This document shows positions 16,996 to 25,315 of a DNA stretch of 64,000 nucleotides, in pieces; position 1 is the first letter of the stretch; every line of letters starts with the position of its first letter. Both the position numbers and the translations under genes were made by a program. The notes below the pieces were generated by a model that was not told the origin of the DNA, did not search any database, and saw only the letters and a program-made list of their open reading frames with translations. This DNA comes from Sinorhizobium sojae CCBAU 05684 (GTDB taxonomy: Bacteria > Pseudomonadota > Alphaproteobacteria > Rhizobiales > Rhizobiaceae): contig NZ_CP023067.1 of NCBI RefSeq assembly GCF_002288525.1, positions 2,046,001 through 2,110,000 on the forward strand, written 5' to 3'.

Positions 16996-17011
16996 ACGTT
17001 GATATCAACGT
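16996..17011. promoter_or_regulatory. Perfect 16-bp palindrome upstream of the DUF899 gene
   Basis: ACGTTGATATCAACGT is a perfect palindrome 53 bp before the DUF899 start. A TTGACA sequence ends 10 bp upstream (16980-16985), so the palindrome would overlap a sigma70-type -10 region. It has the size of a TetR- or ArsR-type operator. No regulator gene is adjacent. Confidence 0.5.
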
Positions 17012-17064
17012 TAATGGCATGGGAAGACTTCGATCAGGCAATCCTGCCATAGAGGAGAGCGATC

Positions 17065-17763
17065 ATGACGGCATTGACCCCCGCAAGCGAGCTGGCCGCA
17101 AGGAACCGCGCCCATTTCCCGAACGAGACTGCCGAATACCGACAGGCGCGCAACGCGCTGCTTGCCGAGGAAATCGAGCTGAGACGCCATATCGAGCGGG
17201 TGGCAGAACTGCGTCGCCGATTGCCTGCGGGCGGCGAGGTCACGAAGACCTACCGATTCGAAGGCGAGAACGGGCCTGTAACCCTTGCCGACCTCTTCGG
17301 CGACAAGACAACGCTCATCATCTACAGCTACATGTTCGGGCCGCAACGCGAAAGGCTTTGCCCGATGTGCACCTCGTTCATGGCTTCGTTGGAAGGCAAG
17401 GTGCCGGACATCGAGCAGCGCGTAGCCCTCGCCATGGTCGCCCGCTCGCCGATTGAACGGCTGGTCGAGGGCAAGAAGGCGCGCGGCTGGACGCAACTGA
17501 AGGTCTATTCCGATAGCGATGGCAGATTTACCCGCGATTATGTGAGCGCCGAGGATGCAGATGTCCCCGGTTACACCGTCTTCACCCGCCGGGCCGGCAC
17601 GATCCGGCATTTCTGGAGCGGCGAAATCAACGGCGAAATGGCCGATCCCGGACAGGATCCGCGCGGCGCGCCGGACGTGGATCCCCTCTGGACGCTGCTC
17701 GACACCACGCCCCAAGGCCGTGGCACGGACTGGTATCCGAAGCTAGATTATGATGGCAGCTAA
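17065..17763 (+). CDS. DUF899 thioredoxin-like protein
   Basis: A 232-aa DUF899 protein with thioredoxin-like fold. It opens with the family's helical segment R-x-x-L-L-x-E-E-x-E-L-R-R-x-x-E-R-V-A; F-G-D-K-T-T-L-I-I-Y-S-Y-M-F-G is the beta-alpha core, and C-P-M-C-T-S-F (about residues 106-112) is a CxxC-type active site. A GAGGAG ribosome site precedes the ATG. Members are widespread in rhizobia and often repressed by ArsR regulators; substrate and redox partner are unknown. The 16-bp palindrome upstream suggests repression. Confidence 0.88.
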   Translation: MTALTPASELAARNRAHFPNETAEYRQARNALLAEEIELRRHIERVAELRRRLPAGGEVTKTYRFEGENGPVTLADLFGDKTTLIIYSYMFGPQRERLCPMCTSFMASLEGKVPDIEQRVALAMVARSPIERLVEGKKARGWTQLKVYSDSDGRFTRDYVSAEDADVPGYTVFTRRAGTIRHFWSGEINGEMADPGQDPRGAPDVDPLWTLLDTTPQGRGTDWYPKLDYDGS

Positions 17764-17864
17764 CGCATCGGCCGGAAAATCGTACCCGATTTTCGGAAGG
17801 CTCGATGCGCAAGTTCAAAGAGTTACAGCGATCTTTGCGCGTCTGAAAAGACGCGCGGCGCTGT
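17764..17864. repeat. RIME-like mosaic element, copy 5 (blocks A and B)
   Basis: Block A (CGCATCGGCC to CGATGCGC) is followed by block B (TTACAGCGATC to GCGCTGTC), the same order as copy 1. It begins at the stop codon of the DUF899 gene and may provide its transcript end. The remaining ~190 bp to the next start codon contain only a weak AACCTGA...TCAGGTT repeat. Confidence 0.85.
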
Positions 17865-18055
17865 CATGCATGTCGCCCAAGAGTGTGCAGCGGCTCGGTG
17901 CGAATCGTCCCTCACTTCAGAAGTGGCTCACATTTTCCGTCGGCAAAACCTGACAACCACTAACTTTGGGGTTAAGTTTCGAATCAGGTTAAAGTTGCCC
18001 TGTCCTGGAAATCAATCCATTGGCGGCATCCTGCCGCACGCTTCGGAGCCCATCG

Positions 18056-19156
18056 ATGATGACAGCCGAAAGGCCCTGCGACGAGACCATCCGGTCGGCA
18101 CTCGCCCGGATTCTCGGCAGCGACGGCTTTCAGCGGTCGGAGCGGCTGCGCGCCTTCCTCGCCTATGTGGTCGAAAAGGAAATCGTCGGCGAAGGCGCCC
18201 AGTTGAAAGGCTATTCGATCGCGGTCGACGTCTTCGGCCGATGCCAGACCTTCGACGCCGACAGCGACCCGCTCGTGCGTGTGCATGCCGGCAAATTGCG
18301 CAAGCTGCTCAAGGTCTTCTATGAGACGGAAGGCGCCGGTGAGGAATGGCAGATCGCCATCCCGAAGGGTGCCTATGTGCCGCAATACCGGCGTCGGCGC
18401 CCCGCTGTCACCGCACCTCCGCCGCCGGCCGCGGCAGGCGCAGAGCGGCGCCCCCGCCAGCGCGGTTGGCGGCCGCGCCCCCTCTCCTCGCCATGGGCAG
18501 TGCTGACGGCATTGCCGTTGCTTCTGTTCATGCCCCTGCCCTCGCCGGAGGTGACGCTCGGCATCGAAGCGGAGGCGAAGCTCGCAAACGGATTGATGGC
18601 CAGCGTCCGCGGGCTCCCCTCCGTCAGGGTCGGCCTGGTCGGCCGACGGCACGAGATCGCCAAGCAATATGCCGCAGCACTGCGCACGGCCGCGGAGCGC
18701 TACGAGACGCTTGCGCAGGGCAATCTCGACGGCAAGGCGTTGGAGCCCGCCGCCGTGAACCAGGCACTGTCCTTTTCGGTGACCATCGCCTGGCATGACG
18801 GGGTGGAACCCGGCCTGCGCATCACCCTCCGACATGACGGCGAAGATATACCGGTCCGGGAACAATTCGTCGCAGCGCAAAAGCTTGCGAGCGAGGCCGA
18901 TATTCACTTCGAGATCACCTCGCTGGCCGCTCAGCTTTTTGCGCTGGATGGCGAGATCTATGCCCACGCCGCCGTGGAAGGCCTCCAGAGCACTATGATG
19001 GAATGCATGACCGCCACGGCGCGCTACAAGAAACTGTTGACGCGCGAGAGTTTTCAGCGGGCTTGGGATTGTCAGCAGATGCTCGGCCCTCTGAAGGGCG
19101 ACGAGCCTCTTTTCATCCTGTCTGCCCAGGGTCCGCTCGGACATAACGGCCATTGA
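18056..19156 (+). CDS. Membrane-anchored winged-helix regulator
   Basis: A 366-aa protein. Residues ~10-110 form an alphaproteobacterial winged-helix domain: S-E-R-L-R-A-F-L-A-Y-V-V-E, L-K-G-Y-S-I-A-V-D-V-F-G-R and D-P-L-V-R-V-H-A-G-K-L-R-K-L-L, usually found at the front of cyclase or TPR proteins. After a Pro/Arg-rich linker, one hydrophobic segment (about 155-172) crosses the membrane, leaving a C-terminal domain in the periplasm that I cannot classify. This is a ToxR/CadC-like plan: DNA binding inside, sensing outside. The ATG pair at 18056/18059 follows GGAG. Confidence 0.75.
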   Translation: MMTAERPCDETIRSALARILGSDGFQRSERLRAFLAYVVEKEIVGEGAQLKGYSIAVDVFGRCQTFDADSDPLVRVHAGKLRKLLKVFYETEGAGEEWQIAIPKGAYVPQYRRRRPAVTAPPPPAAAGAERRPRQRGWRPRPLSSPWAVLTALPLLLFMPLPSPEVTLGIEAEAKLANGLMASVRGLPSVRVGLVGRRHEIAKQYAAALRTAAERYETLAQGNLDGKALEPAAVNQALSFSVTIAWHDGVEPGLRITLRHDGEDIPVREQFVAAQKLASEADIHFEITSLAAQLFALDGEIYAHAAVEGLQSTMMECMTATARYKKLLTRESFQRAWDCQQMLGPLKGDEPLFILSAQGPLGHNGH

Positions 19157-19304
19157 GTCCGCGCGACGGCGGCAAGCCTCGCGTCCCGGTTGAACTGTGG
19201 ACTGACTCTGAAGAATACAACCACCAGACGAATCTCGATGGCAGCCCTGTTCTTTTCGTTGATTCGCGCTTACGGTGAATTCCGGTGTTGGAGTTTAGTG
19301 CTTG

Positions 19305-19401
19305 GCGCATCGGCCCGAAATCGTACCTGATTTGCTGAAAGCTTGATGCGCAGATTCAAGAGTTACAGCGACCTTTGCGTCTGGAAAGACGCGCGGCGCT
19401 G
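19305..19401. repeat. RIME-like mosaic element, copy 6 (blocks A and B)
   Basis: Degenerate A+B copy: GCGCATCGGCC to GATGCGC, then GTTACAGCGACC to GCGCTGG. The 485-bp gap it lies in (19,157-19,641) shows no gene otherwise; an open frame continuing upstream of the MerR start to 19,375 includes repeat sequence and is not coding by composition. Confidence 0.8.
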
Positions 19402-19641
19402 GAGGTTGCTCGCTGGAGCTTGGCACGTTCAACCGAACGCGCAGAAAACTCCAGTCCGGAAACGCTCGGCGTCTGCCTGACGCCGACCTCAGGGCAAGCA
19501 CATTTGTCTGAAGTATCCGTGCCCGTGCACGATGTGCCTCGCGAAGCAAGCAGGTCGGCGGCAACGCCGGACGAATGCCCGGAGGCGGGGAACATCACCT
19601 CCTCTCTCCGGTCGTGTAGGACGCCAAACGGGGACGTGGGA

Positions 19642-20319
19642 ATGCCGCAAGATTCTTGGAAACATGCCGGTCACGGGGAGACATCCGGCCCTGCCGGGTT
19701 TTTGCCGAAGCTGTCCGTTCCCTATCAGGGGTCAGGCGACTGGCTCGCCATCGCCGAGATGGCAGAGGCCTTCGGCGTGACGCATCGGACCCTGCATTTC
19801 TATGAGGAGAAGGGATTGCTCAACGCCGCGCGAATCGGTCCCATGCGCGTCTATGACGGGGCGCATATCCGCCGCATGGCCGTGATCAACGCCTGCCGGG
19901 AAATCGATATGCCGATCGCCGCCATCCAGGACCTGATGACGGGGCTCGATGGAGCAACGAGCCAGGCGGAGGCCGATGGGCTTTTCGAGGCAGCGCTGCG
20001 TGCCCGTCGGCGCGAACTCGCCGCCCAGCAGTCGATCCTGCGCCGGCAGATGCAGCGGATAGCCGAACTCCTCGAGACCGCCGCAGGCGAATGCGGTGAC
20101 GTTTCCGCCAGCTTGGACGTGCATCTTTCGCCGATTGAAGCCGAGTGCCTCGGCTTCATGGCCGAGGGCTACCCGGCCGCGCGCATCGCCGCGCTCATGG
20201 ACATGGACCTGAAAGCCGCAGTCACGCTCGAAGCCGGCCTCATCCACAAGTTCGACGCCCATAATCGCTTTCAGGCCGTGGCCAAGGCGGTGCTCGCCGG
20301 CATGATTGCGCCGGAATAG
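19642..20319 (+). CDS. MerR-LuxR double-HTH transcriptional regulator
   Basis: A 225-aa protein. An N-terminal MerR winged helix (W-L-A-I-A-E-M-A-E-A-F-G-V-T-H-R-T-L-H-F-Y-E-E-K-G-L-L, about residues 34-60) is followed by a coiled coil (about 100-150). The C-terminus (L-S-P-I-E-A-E-C-L-G-F-M-A-E-G onwards) aligns with LuxR/GerE helix-turn-helix domains, including the F-D-A-H-N-R-F-Q-A-V-A ending. Two DNA-binding modules on one chain is unusual for MerR. It lacks obvious metal-binding cysteines. ATG 19642 follows GTGGGA; the exact start is uncertain. Confidence 0.8.
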   Translation: MPQDSWKHAGHGETSGPAGFLPKLSVPYQGSGDWLAIAEMAEAFGVTHRTLHFYEEKGLLNAARIGPMRVYDGAHIRRMAVINACREIDMPIAAIQDLMTGLDGATSQAEADGLFEAALRARRRELAAQQSILRRQMQRIAELLETAAGECGDVSASLDVHLSPIEAECLGFMAEGYPAARIAALMDMDLKAAVTLEAGLIHKFDAHNRFQAVAKAVLAGMIAPE

Positions 20320-20794
20320 CGATTGAACCAGAACCTGGAGCGGCGCGCATCTCACCAGACGCCCAGGGAATACGAAAGCAGCCTTTTGCTGCCTCGTCGG
20401 TTGCGGTACGGCAAGGCTCTCCTCCGAGCCAGCCCGAGTTCCGCAGCGCCTTTTCATACGCGCAAAGGTCGCTTTAGCTCTTCGAATTGCGGCGTCCCTA
20501 CGGAGACATGCCGTAGCGGTGGCGACACGGACCGAAACGATCTGTCGCAATAATTGACGAGCAGAAAACTCCCGAAGAGTTGTCATTGCCCCTTGGCGGC
20601 AGTAGCATTCACACGGATCCACACGTCTTTGACGAGGGTCCCGAGACGTCTTGTCAATGAGGTGCTTCCGACCGGAACGAACCCCCTCCCCACAACGCGA
20701 GGGTCATACTCGGAAGCCTATTTCCATCCGACGCCATTCAATGGCGCCTCCGGCGATCTGTGTCGCAGACGGACGGGTATACTTGGAGGAAAAT
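20320..20794. other. 475-bp gap with a partial repeat
   Basis: No gene is supported here. A fragment of repeat block B (20443-20474, CGCAGCGCC to AAAGGTCGCTT) is recognisable. Open frames crossing the gap are upstream extensions of the two small genes that follow. Confidence 0.5.
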
Positions 20795-21037
20795 ATGAAC
20801 AAGCGCACCATAACTTTCATTCTCGCAGGCGGCCTGGCCCTCTCTGGCTGCCAATCCGCGATGTTCTCTCAGGGAACGACGGGAAACGAATTCGCTTGCA
20901 TAGCCGGCACGGTCGGCGGCGCGGTCGTCGGCGGCCTTGTCGGCGCGACCATCGGTTCCGGTACCGGTCAGCTCTGGGCCGTTGGCTCCGGCGCTACGCT
21001 GGGCGCTGCAGGCGGCAACGCCTTGACCTGCATATGA
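20795..21037 (+). CDS. Glycine-zipper lipoprotein
   Basis: An 80-aa exported lipoprotein. A signal peptide (residues 1-17) ends in the lipobox L-S-G-C with Cys as the lipid site. The remainder is a glycine-zipper stretch (G-G-A-V-V-G-G-L-V-G-A-T-I-G-S-G-T-G), as in 17-kDa-antigen-like and osmotically induced outer-membrane lipoproteins. Such segments can pack in or span the outer membrane. TGGAGGA precedes ATG 20795, which rules out the longer frame from 20651. The EF-hand gene follows 14 bp downstream. Confidence 0.85.
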   Translation: MNKRTITFILAGGLALSGCQSAMFSQGTTGNEFACIAGTVGGAVVGGLVGATIGSGTGQLWAVGSGATLGAAGGNALTCI

Positions 21038-21051
21038 TGCAAAGGGTCGGG

Positions 21052-21396
21052 ATGATGAAGAGCGCAGTCCTGCTGGGGGCAATTTTGGCGTTCAGCACAG
21101 CCGCGGCTCAAGCGCAAGCCATGAAACAGGGCCAGTTGGATCGGCTCGACCGCGACCGCAACGGGGCGGTCGACCGGTCCGAATACCAGGCCTTCATGAC
21201 CTCGGCCTTCGCCAACCTGGACAAGAACAAGGACGGGATGCTGAGCCGCGAAGAGGCGGCGCAGACGCTGAATGCGCAGCAATTCGCCGCCACGGACGCC
21301 GATGGCGATGGCACCGTTGCCCAGGAAGAGTTCCTGAACCGCGTAATGGCGGACTTCGAAGCGGCGGATCGCAGCGGCGACGGCAGCTTGCAGTAG
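21052..21396 (+). CDS. Secreted EF-hand (calmodulin-like) protein
   Basis: A 114-aa protein with a cleavable signal peptide (residues 1-23, ending A-Q-A) and three full plus one truncated EF-hand loops: D-R-D-R-N-G-A-V-D, D-K-N-K-D-G-M-L-S, D-A-D-G-D-G-T-V-A and a final D-R-S-G-D-G-S-L. The spacing D-x-D/N-x-D/N-G is intact, so calcium binding in the periplasm is likely. ATG 21052 has AAAGGG upstream. Similar small EF-hand proteins occur in rhizobia (calsymin-like), but a symbiotic role is not shown here. Confidence 0.85.
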   Translation: MMKSAVLLGAILAFSTAAAQAQAMKQGQLDRLDRDRNGAVDRSEYQAFMTSAFANLDKNKDGMLSREEAAQTLNAQQFAATDADGDGTVAQEEFLNRVMADFEAADRSGDGSLQ

Positions 21397-21438
21397 GTGA
21401 GAGTGAACCGGCGGACCGCTTGCCGTCGTGGCTGCCCG

Positions 21439-22362
21439 TCATACAGAGCCGCGCGTCTTGTCAGATGCGCAGGGTCGCCCTGCAGTTTGAATGGCTGGCA
21501 GGGGTTCTGTCGTCGGTTCCGTTCTGCGGAGAAAGTCCTCGAAGTGCGCGGCGGGCCGCCCCAGCAAAGCCTCGAAGTCGCCGGAGACGCACGCATAGCG
21601 CCGCTCCGTGATGGATCTGCACAGGCTTGCAAAGGCGTGTGGCCATGGATCCGCCATCTCGGCCCAGAGGCGCGTGAGGTAGTCGGCCGGTGACGCGGGC
21701 GTGTATCGTATTGGCCGGCTAAAAGCGCGGGCCGCCGCTGCGGCAATTTCCCCGAACGAATAGGCAATCGGTCCGGTCAGCTCATGAACCCTGCCATCGC
21801 CGCCGCCGGCGGCCGCAACCGCAGCCATTGCCTCCGCCACGTCGGCGCGGGCAATCGGTGCCACGCGCGCATCTGCGACCGGCAACGCCATTTCGCCGCT
21901 CGCAAGCGCCGGCCGGATCCAATGCGAGAGGATGAGGTCCGCATAAAGGCCACATCGGAGGATGGTCCATTTCATTCCGGACGCACGCAGCCGGCGTTCG
22001 GCATCCCGATAGACCGGCGTGAAATAGAAGCCCGACGACGCGTCGATGTCCGTGATGCTCGTGAAGATGACGTGGCCGACACCGGCCGTCGCCGCCGCGT
22101 CGACGACGTTTGCGTGGTGGCGCATCACCGCCCGCGCCTGCCCGTCGCTCGCGACGAAGACGAGGCGGTCGACGCCCGAAAATGCCCGTACGAGGCTCGC
22201 CGGCTCGTCATAATTGGCAATCCTTATTGGCGCGCCGGCATCCTCGACACGCGCCGCCCGCCCGAGATTGCGCACCATGGCGGAAACCGCATTGCCGCTT
22301 TCCGCAAGCCGCCGCAACACGGTGCCGCCGACGTAACCCGAAGCTCCCGTCACCAGGATCAT
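21439..22362 (-). CDS. NmrA-family NAD(P)-binding protein
   Basis: A 307-aa atypical short-chain dehydrogenase. I-L-V-T-G-A-S-G-Y-V-G-G-T-V-L (residues 2-16) is the dinucleotide loop; T-S-I-T-D-I-D and W-T-I-L-R-C-G-L-Y-A-D follow as in NmrA/QOR2 proteins. ATG 22362 is the family-consistent start; the frame upstream to 22,551 passes through a repeat. The last ~20 residues are encoded by a degenerate copy of repeat block B (21449-21478), so the native C-terminus has probably been replaced by repeat-derived sequence. Confidence 0.8.
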   Translation of the reverse strand: MILVTGASGYVGGTVLRRLAESGNAVSAMVRNLGRAARVEDAGAPIRIANYDEPASLVRAFSGVDRLVFVASDGQARAVMRHHANVVDAAATAGVGHVIFTSITDIDASSGFYFTPVYRDAERRLRASGMKWTILRCGLYADLILSHWIRPALASGEMALPVADARVAPIARADVAEAMAAVAAAGGGDGRVHELTGPIAYSFGEIAAAAARAFSRPIRYTPASPADYLTRLWAEMADPWPHAFASLCRSITERRYACVSGDFEALLGRPAAHFEDFLRRTEPTTEPLPAIQTAGRPCASDKTRGSV

Positions 22363-22531
22363 GGCCGATCTTTCGACGATCTTATTCGTTGGCGCTACCG
22401 ACGATAGCGCTGAAAAGTAACATAATATCGCTGCGTCACCCGGCTTGCAAAGGCCTAGCACTGCGCCCGCCCTGCAGGACGCAAAGGACACTGCGGTTCC
22501 TCGAATCCACGCATCGTGGTTTGGCCGGTGC

Positions 22532-22638
22532 GCTACAACGCCGCCCATCATTCTAGACGCGCAAAGTCGCAGTTAACTTTGAAGCTGCGCATCGAGCTTT
22601 CCGAAAATCGGGTACGATTTTCGGAAAGCTCGATGCGC
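22532..22638. repeat. RIME-like mosaic element, copy 7 with a perfect 24-bp hairpin
   Basis: A reversed block B remnant (22532-22574) is followed by block A at 22587-22638, which is a perfect inverted repeat: two 24-bp arms around GGTA. Its last base is the first base of the minus-strand stop codon of the next gene, so the hairpin forms directly after that gene's end and could terminate or protect the transcript of the YcaO-TfuA operon. Confidence 0.9.
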
Positions 22639-23306
22639 TAGTCACGATGGCGCTGCGGCGCCAGGGCCATGGTCTGTGCATAGGCCATAGGTGACCGGTT
22701 TCCAGGCATGTTCTCGTCGAGGACCAAGGTATTCAAGTCATCGGAACGGACGTCGAGAGCAACGACGCGTTCCAGCTTGTCGAACTGCCACACCGCGTAA
22801 CCGAGTTCGGGGACGTAGCCGCAATCGCACCCACAATCGCTACCGAGAATCGCCCGTGGCTCCGACGGCAGATACATGATCTGCGGCTTCGGCAGTTTGT
22901 AGCAGTGCCCCTCATAGGCATAGCCATATATGACACCAATGCTCTTGATGTAATGCTCGCCCTCGGCCTCATAATTCTTGGATGGTATGTTCAAATCAAC
23001 AGGAAGAGTTATCAGGCGGCCCTGGGAATCGACGGCGGATAATATGATTTGCCGCCTATGATGGCTGACAAAAAGATCTTCGATTACGTTCAACACAACA
23101 TCATAGGCTTTTTCGGCGTCCTCATCCTTTATGCCCCCTCTTGTAAGGCCCTCTTTAATTTTCCGGGCGTTTTCCTCGCTGACTGCCGGCCTGCTCACGG
23201 CGGGTCGTCCATACAGACGCACTTCGCTGGGGTTGTAGGTTTCGTATTCCGGTTCGGGCAGATTTTCCTGCGCGCCCACACCGGGATTACAGCAACAATC
23301 ACTCAT
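22638..23306 (-). CDS. Unrecognised Cys-rich protein, last gene of the YcaO-TfuA operon
   Basis: A 222-aa soluble protein I cannot assign to a family. It opens M-S-D-C-C-C-N-P-G and has a second Cys cluster, G-S-D-C-G-C-D-C-G-Y (about residues 155-164), with a further Cys at about 135. The middle is acidic with helical and beta segments; there is no signal peptide or membrane helix. A strong GGAGAGG site precedes ATG 23306, 21 bp after the peptidase gene. The Cys clusters could bind metal or be modified by YcaO. It might be an unusually long substrate, a partner, or unrelated to modification. Confidence 0.8.
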   Translation of the reverse strand: MSDCCCNPGVGAQENLPEPEYETYNPSEVRLYGRPAVSRPAVSEENARKIKEGLTRGGIKDEDAEKAYDVVLNVIEDLFVSHHRRQIILSAVDSQGRLITLPVDLNIPSKNYEAEGEHYIKSIGVIYGYAYEGHCYKLPKPQIMYLPSEPRAILGSDCGCDCGYVPELGYAVWQFDKLERVVALDVRSDDLNTLVLDENMPGNRSPMAYAQTMALAPQRHRD

Positions 23307-23327
23307 GCTCCTCTCCTTCCGTCAACT

Positions 23328-24512
23328 TCATCTTCGACCTATGATCTCTCGCCACGCGAAATTGATTTCCAGCAAAGGGGCGGTCGCGACATCAGCCGCG
23401 GCGACGACAGCATGCGCCGCGCCGGCGAGTGTGAGGGTATTCGGTTCGAGCCCCCTCAACGAGGCGGCAAGCGCCTGGCCCACTGCGTCGCGGGCGGCGG
23501 TCAGCGCCTGCTCGAACGCTAACGGCCGGGCCTGAAAGGCCTCCGCCGTTGCCGCACGGAACCGATCGAAATCAAGCTGATCCAATTCCCGCAGATCGAC
23601 GTCGAGGAGCCGTCCGTCCGCACAGCCGCGCTGAACCAACTCACTGTGATAGAGCTCGACGATCGTATCGAAGATGGCGCCGATGAAGGGAAGTGCCCGG
23701 TCATGTACCTCGCCGGTCACCTCTGACATGCGGCGAAAATTGGTGGCGAGACGGACCTGGGTCTCCGGACTCGTCTCGGCAAAGCGATTGAGTTCATTGT
23801 AAATCAAAAGATTGCCTCTCGTTCGCCGCAGCAGCCGGTCGACGGCGGTGTCGAAATGCAGGAACGAGATCAGCGACACGATATCGGAAAATGCCTCCGA
23901 GAAAACGAAGAAGTCGGCTCCGCGCGAAAGTGACGTCGGCACACCGGTCTCGGAGAGGAGTATGAGATGCCCGACCTCGTGGGCGATCGTATCGAAGTTC
24001 AGCGCATAGGGCCTCCGGATTCCATCCGTGTCTGAAATCCCAAGTTCGAGAAAGCCGTAACCCGCCTGAGCGTTGTCCCAGTTCACATGGGCAACGATTT
24101 CGAGTCGCGGAAAAGTCTGGTCGAAAAACCAGCGGACCGGACGGCCGATATAGCTCTGCCAGACCTGGAGAACGAACCGGACGCAGGCATAGGCATGCAC
24201 GGGAAGAAACTCGCGTGCATCGGGCGAAATGCTGTCGAAGTGGCGGTCCGGACCAGGCCGGACCGGTGGGCGACCTGGCTCGTCGAACGGCGGCAAGCGG
24301 TCGAGACCGTATGGACGCTTTTCGAAGAGCGGATCGACGACGTACATTGTCGCGTCACTGGGGCCCGGCCCGATCTCATCCGCAGGGATCGACAGCCAGA
24401 CACGGTCCGGCTGCTCGTAACCGGGAATGAAGGGAGGTTGGGGGAAAATCCAGAAGCGTGTGCCTAGACGCCCGTCGTCGGACTGGAGGGCCTCGTCCCG
24501 AAGCAAGCGCAT
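23328..24512 (-). CDS. M4-like zinc metallopeptidase (gluzincin) in the YcaO-TfuA operon
   Basis: A 394-aa protein with H-E-V-G-H (about residues 178-182) and, about 25 residues later, S-E-A-F-S-D-I, the ExxSD glutamate motif of thermolysin-type gluzincins. There is no signal peptide or obvious propeptide, so it probably acts in the cytosol, unlike secreted M4 enzymes. AGGGGG precedes the ATG. It lies between tfuA and the Cys-rich gene on one transcript, so leader-peptide removal or processing of the downstream protein is a natural inference, not proven. Overall similarity to classical M4 enzymes is low. Confidence 0.75.
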   Translation of the reverse strand: MRLLRDEALQSDDGRLGTRFWIFPQPPFIPGYEQPDRVWLSIPADEIGPGPSDATMYVVDPLFEKRPYGLDRLPPFDEPGRPPVRPGPDRHFDSISPDAREFLPVHAYACVRFVLQVWQSYIGRPVRWFFDQTFPRLEIVAHVNWDNAQAGYGFLELGISDTDGIRRPYALNFDTIAHEVGHLILLSETGVPTSLSRGADFFVFSEAFSDIVSLISFLHFDTAVDRLLRRTRGNLLIYNELNRFAETSPETQVRLATNFRRMSEVTGEVHDRALPFIGAIFDTIVELYHSELVQRGCADGRLLDVDLRELDQLDFDRFRAATAEAFQARPLAFEQALTAARDAVGQALAASLRGLEPNTLTLAGAAHAVVAAADVATAPLLEINFAWREIIGRR

Positions 24513-24546
24513 CGCACATTTGCCCCCTGATTGGAAAATCCGGCGG

Positions 24547-25308
24547 CTACAATTTATAAGTGTTTACTAATTTTATGTCAATGCCGCCGGCTTCAAGGTC
24601 CCTGAGGAAGGTGTTCGTCGCCACCCACCCGGGAAACCGCCGAGTGGTACTTGCCTGATGCGCAAGCGCCGGCGCGCTCTGCAGCGCAGCAATGGCGTCC
24701 AGCCTCTTCTGGCCGACCATCTGTTGTCGAAGCGCTTGCGCCGTCTCCGGGGGCCAGCCTGCCCTGTCCAGCACAGCCGCAAGGGTGCGGTCGCGGAAAT
24801 TGAGGGTTCGCGCGGCCTTGGTGAGTTCGTCGCGCTCGATGGGTGTGATGCGCTTTTCGCGCATCAGCGCGGAAGAGGTCCGCTGCAGATCGACCAGCGA
24901 GTCGGTCAGCGGTGGAAAGCCGAGCTCCGCCGGTCCGGAATGGACGGCCACAGCATCGTCCGGAGCAAGCCTAAAGCGCCGATACCACCGGTAGATGAGG
25001 CCGACGCCGATCATGCCGAAGTCGTTGAGCTCCGCCGCTCTGAGCGCGCCCATGCTGGCGGCGCCGATCATCACGATGCCCTGCGCCATCGCCCAGAGGA
25101 TCTCCTTGTGGCGAACAGCGGGCCGGTCCTCGAACTGGCCGTCGATCAGCACCATGGCGCGCGGACGAAAGGCATGGGCGGCGAGCAGGATATCCCCTTG
25201 CGCGGCGGGCTGCAGGTAGACGGCGTCGAGCGTAAACTGCGCCTCGGTGAGACGCAGCGTCGGGCCAAGGAAGACCAGGATCGGACTATCGACCTTCGTG
25301 TCGGCCAT
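24547..25308 (-). CDS. TfuA-like protein
   Basis: A 253-aa TfuA-family protein, named after the trifolitoxin locus of Rhizobium. The core reads I-D-G-Q-F-E-D-R-P-A-V-R-H-K-E-I-L (about residues 55-71), then G-A-A-S-M-G-A-L-R-A-A-E-L (about 81-93), G-M-I-G-V-G and D-D-A-V-A-V, all in family order. TfuA partners YcaO in thioamide formation in methanogens and thioviridamide-type clusters. ATG 25308 has a GAGGAGGAG site. The ycaO stop is 7 bp upstream, so the two are co-translated. Confidence 0.93.
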   Translation of the reverse strand: MADTKVDSPILVFLGPTLRLTEAQFTLDAVYLQPAAQGDILLAAHAFRPRAMVLIDGQFEDRPAVRHKEILWAMAQGIVMIGAASMGALRAAELNDFGMIGVGLIYRWYRRFRLAPDDAVAVHSGPAELGFPPLTDSLVDLQRTSSALMREKRITPIERDELTKAARTLNFRDRTLAAVLDRAGWPPETAQALRQQMVGQKRLDAIAALQSAPALAHQASTTRRFPGWVATNTFLRDLEAGGIDIKLVNTYKL

Positions 25309-25315
25309 CTCCTCC

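Noticed and set aside
20554-21051. Long N-terminal extension of the EF-hand gene
   Set aside because: It overlaps the lipoprotein gene in another frame and lacks a ribosome site; the signal peptide starts at 21052.
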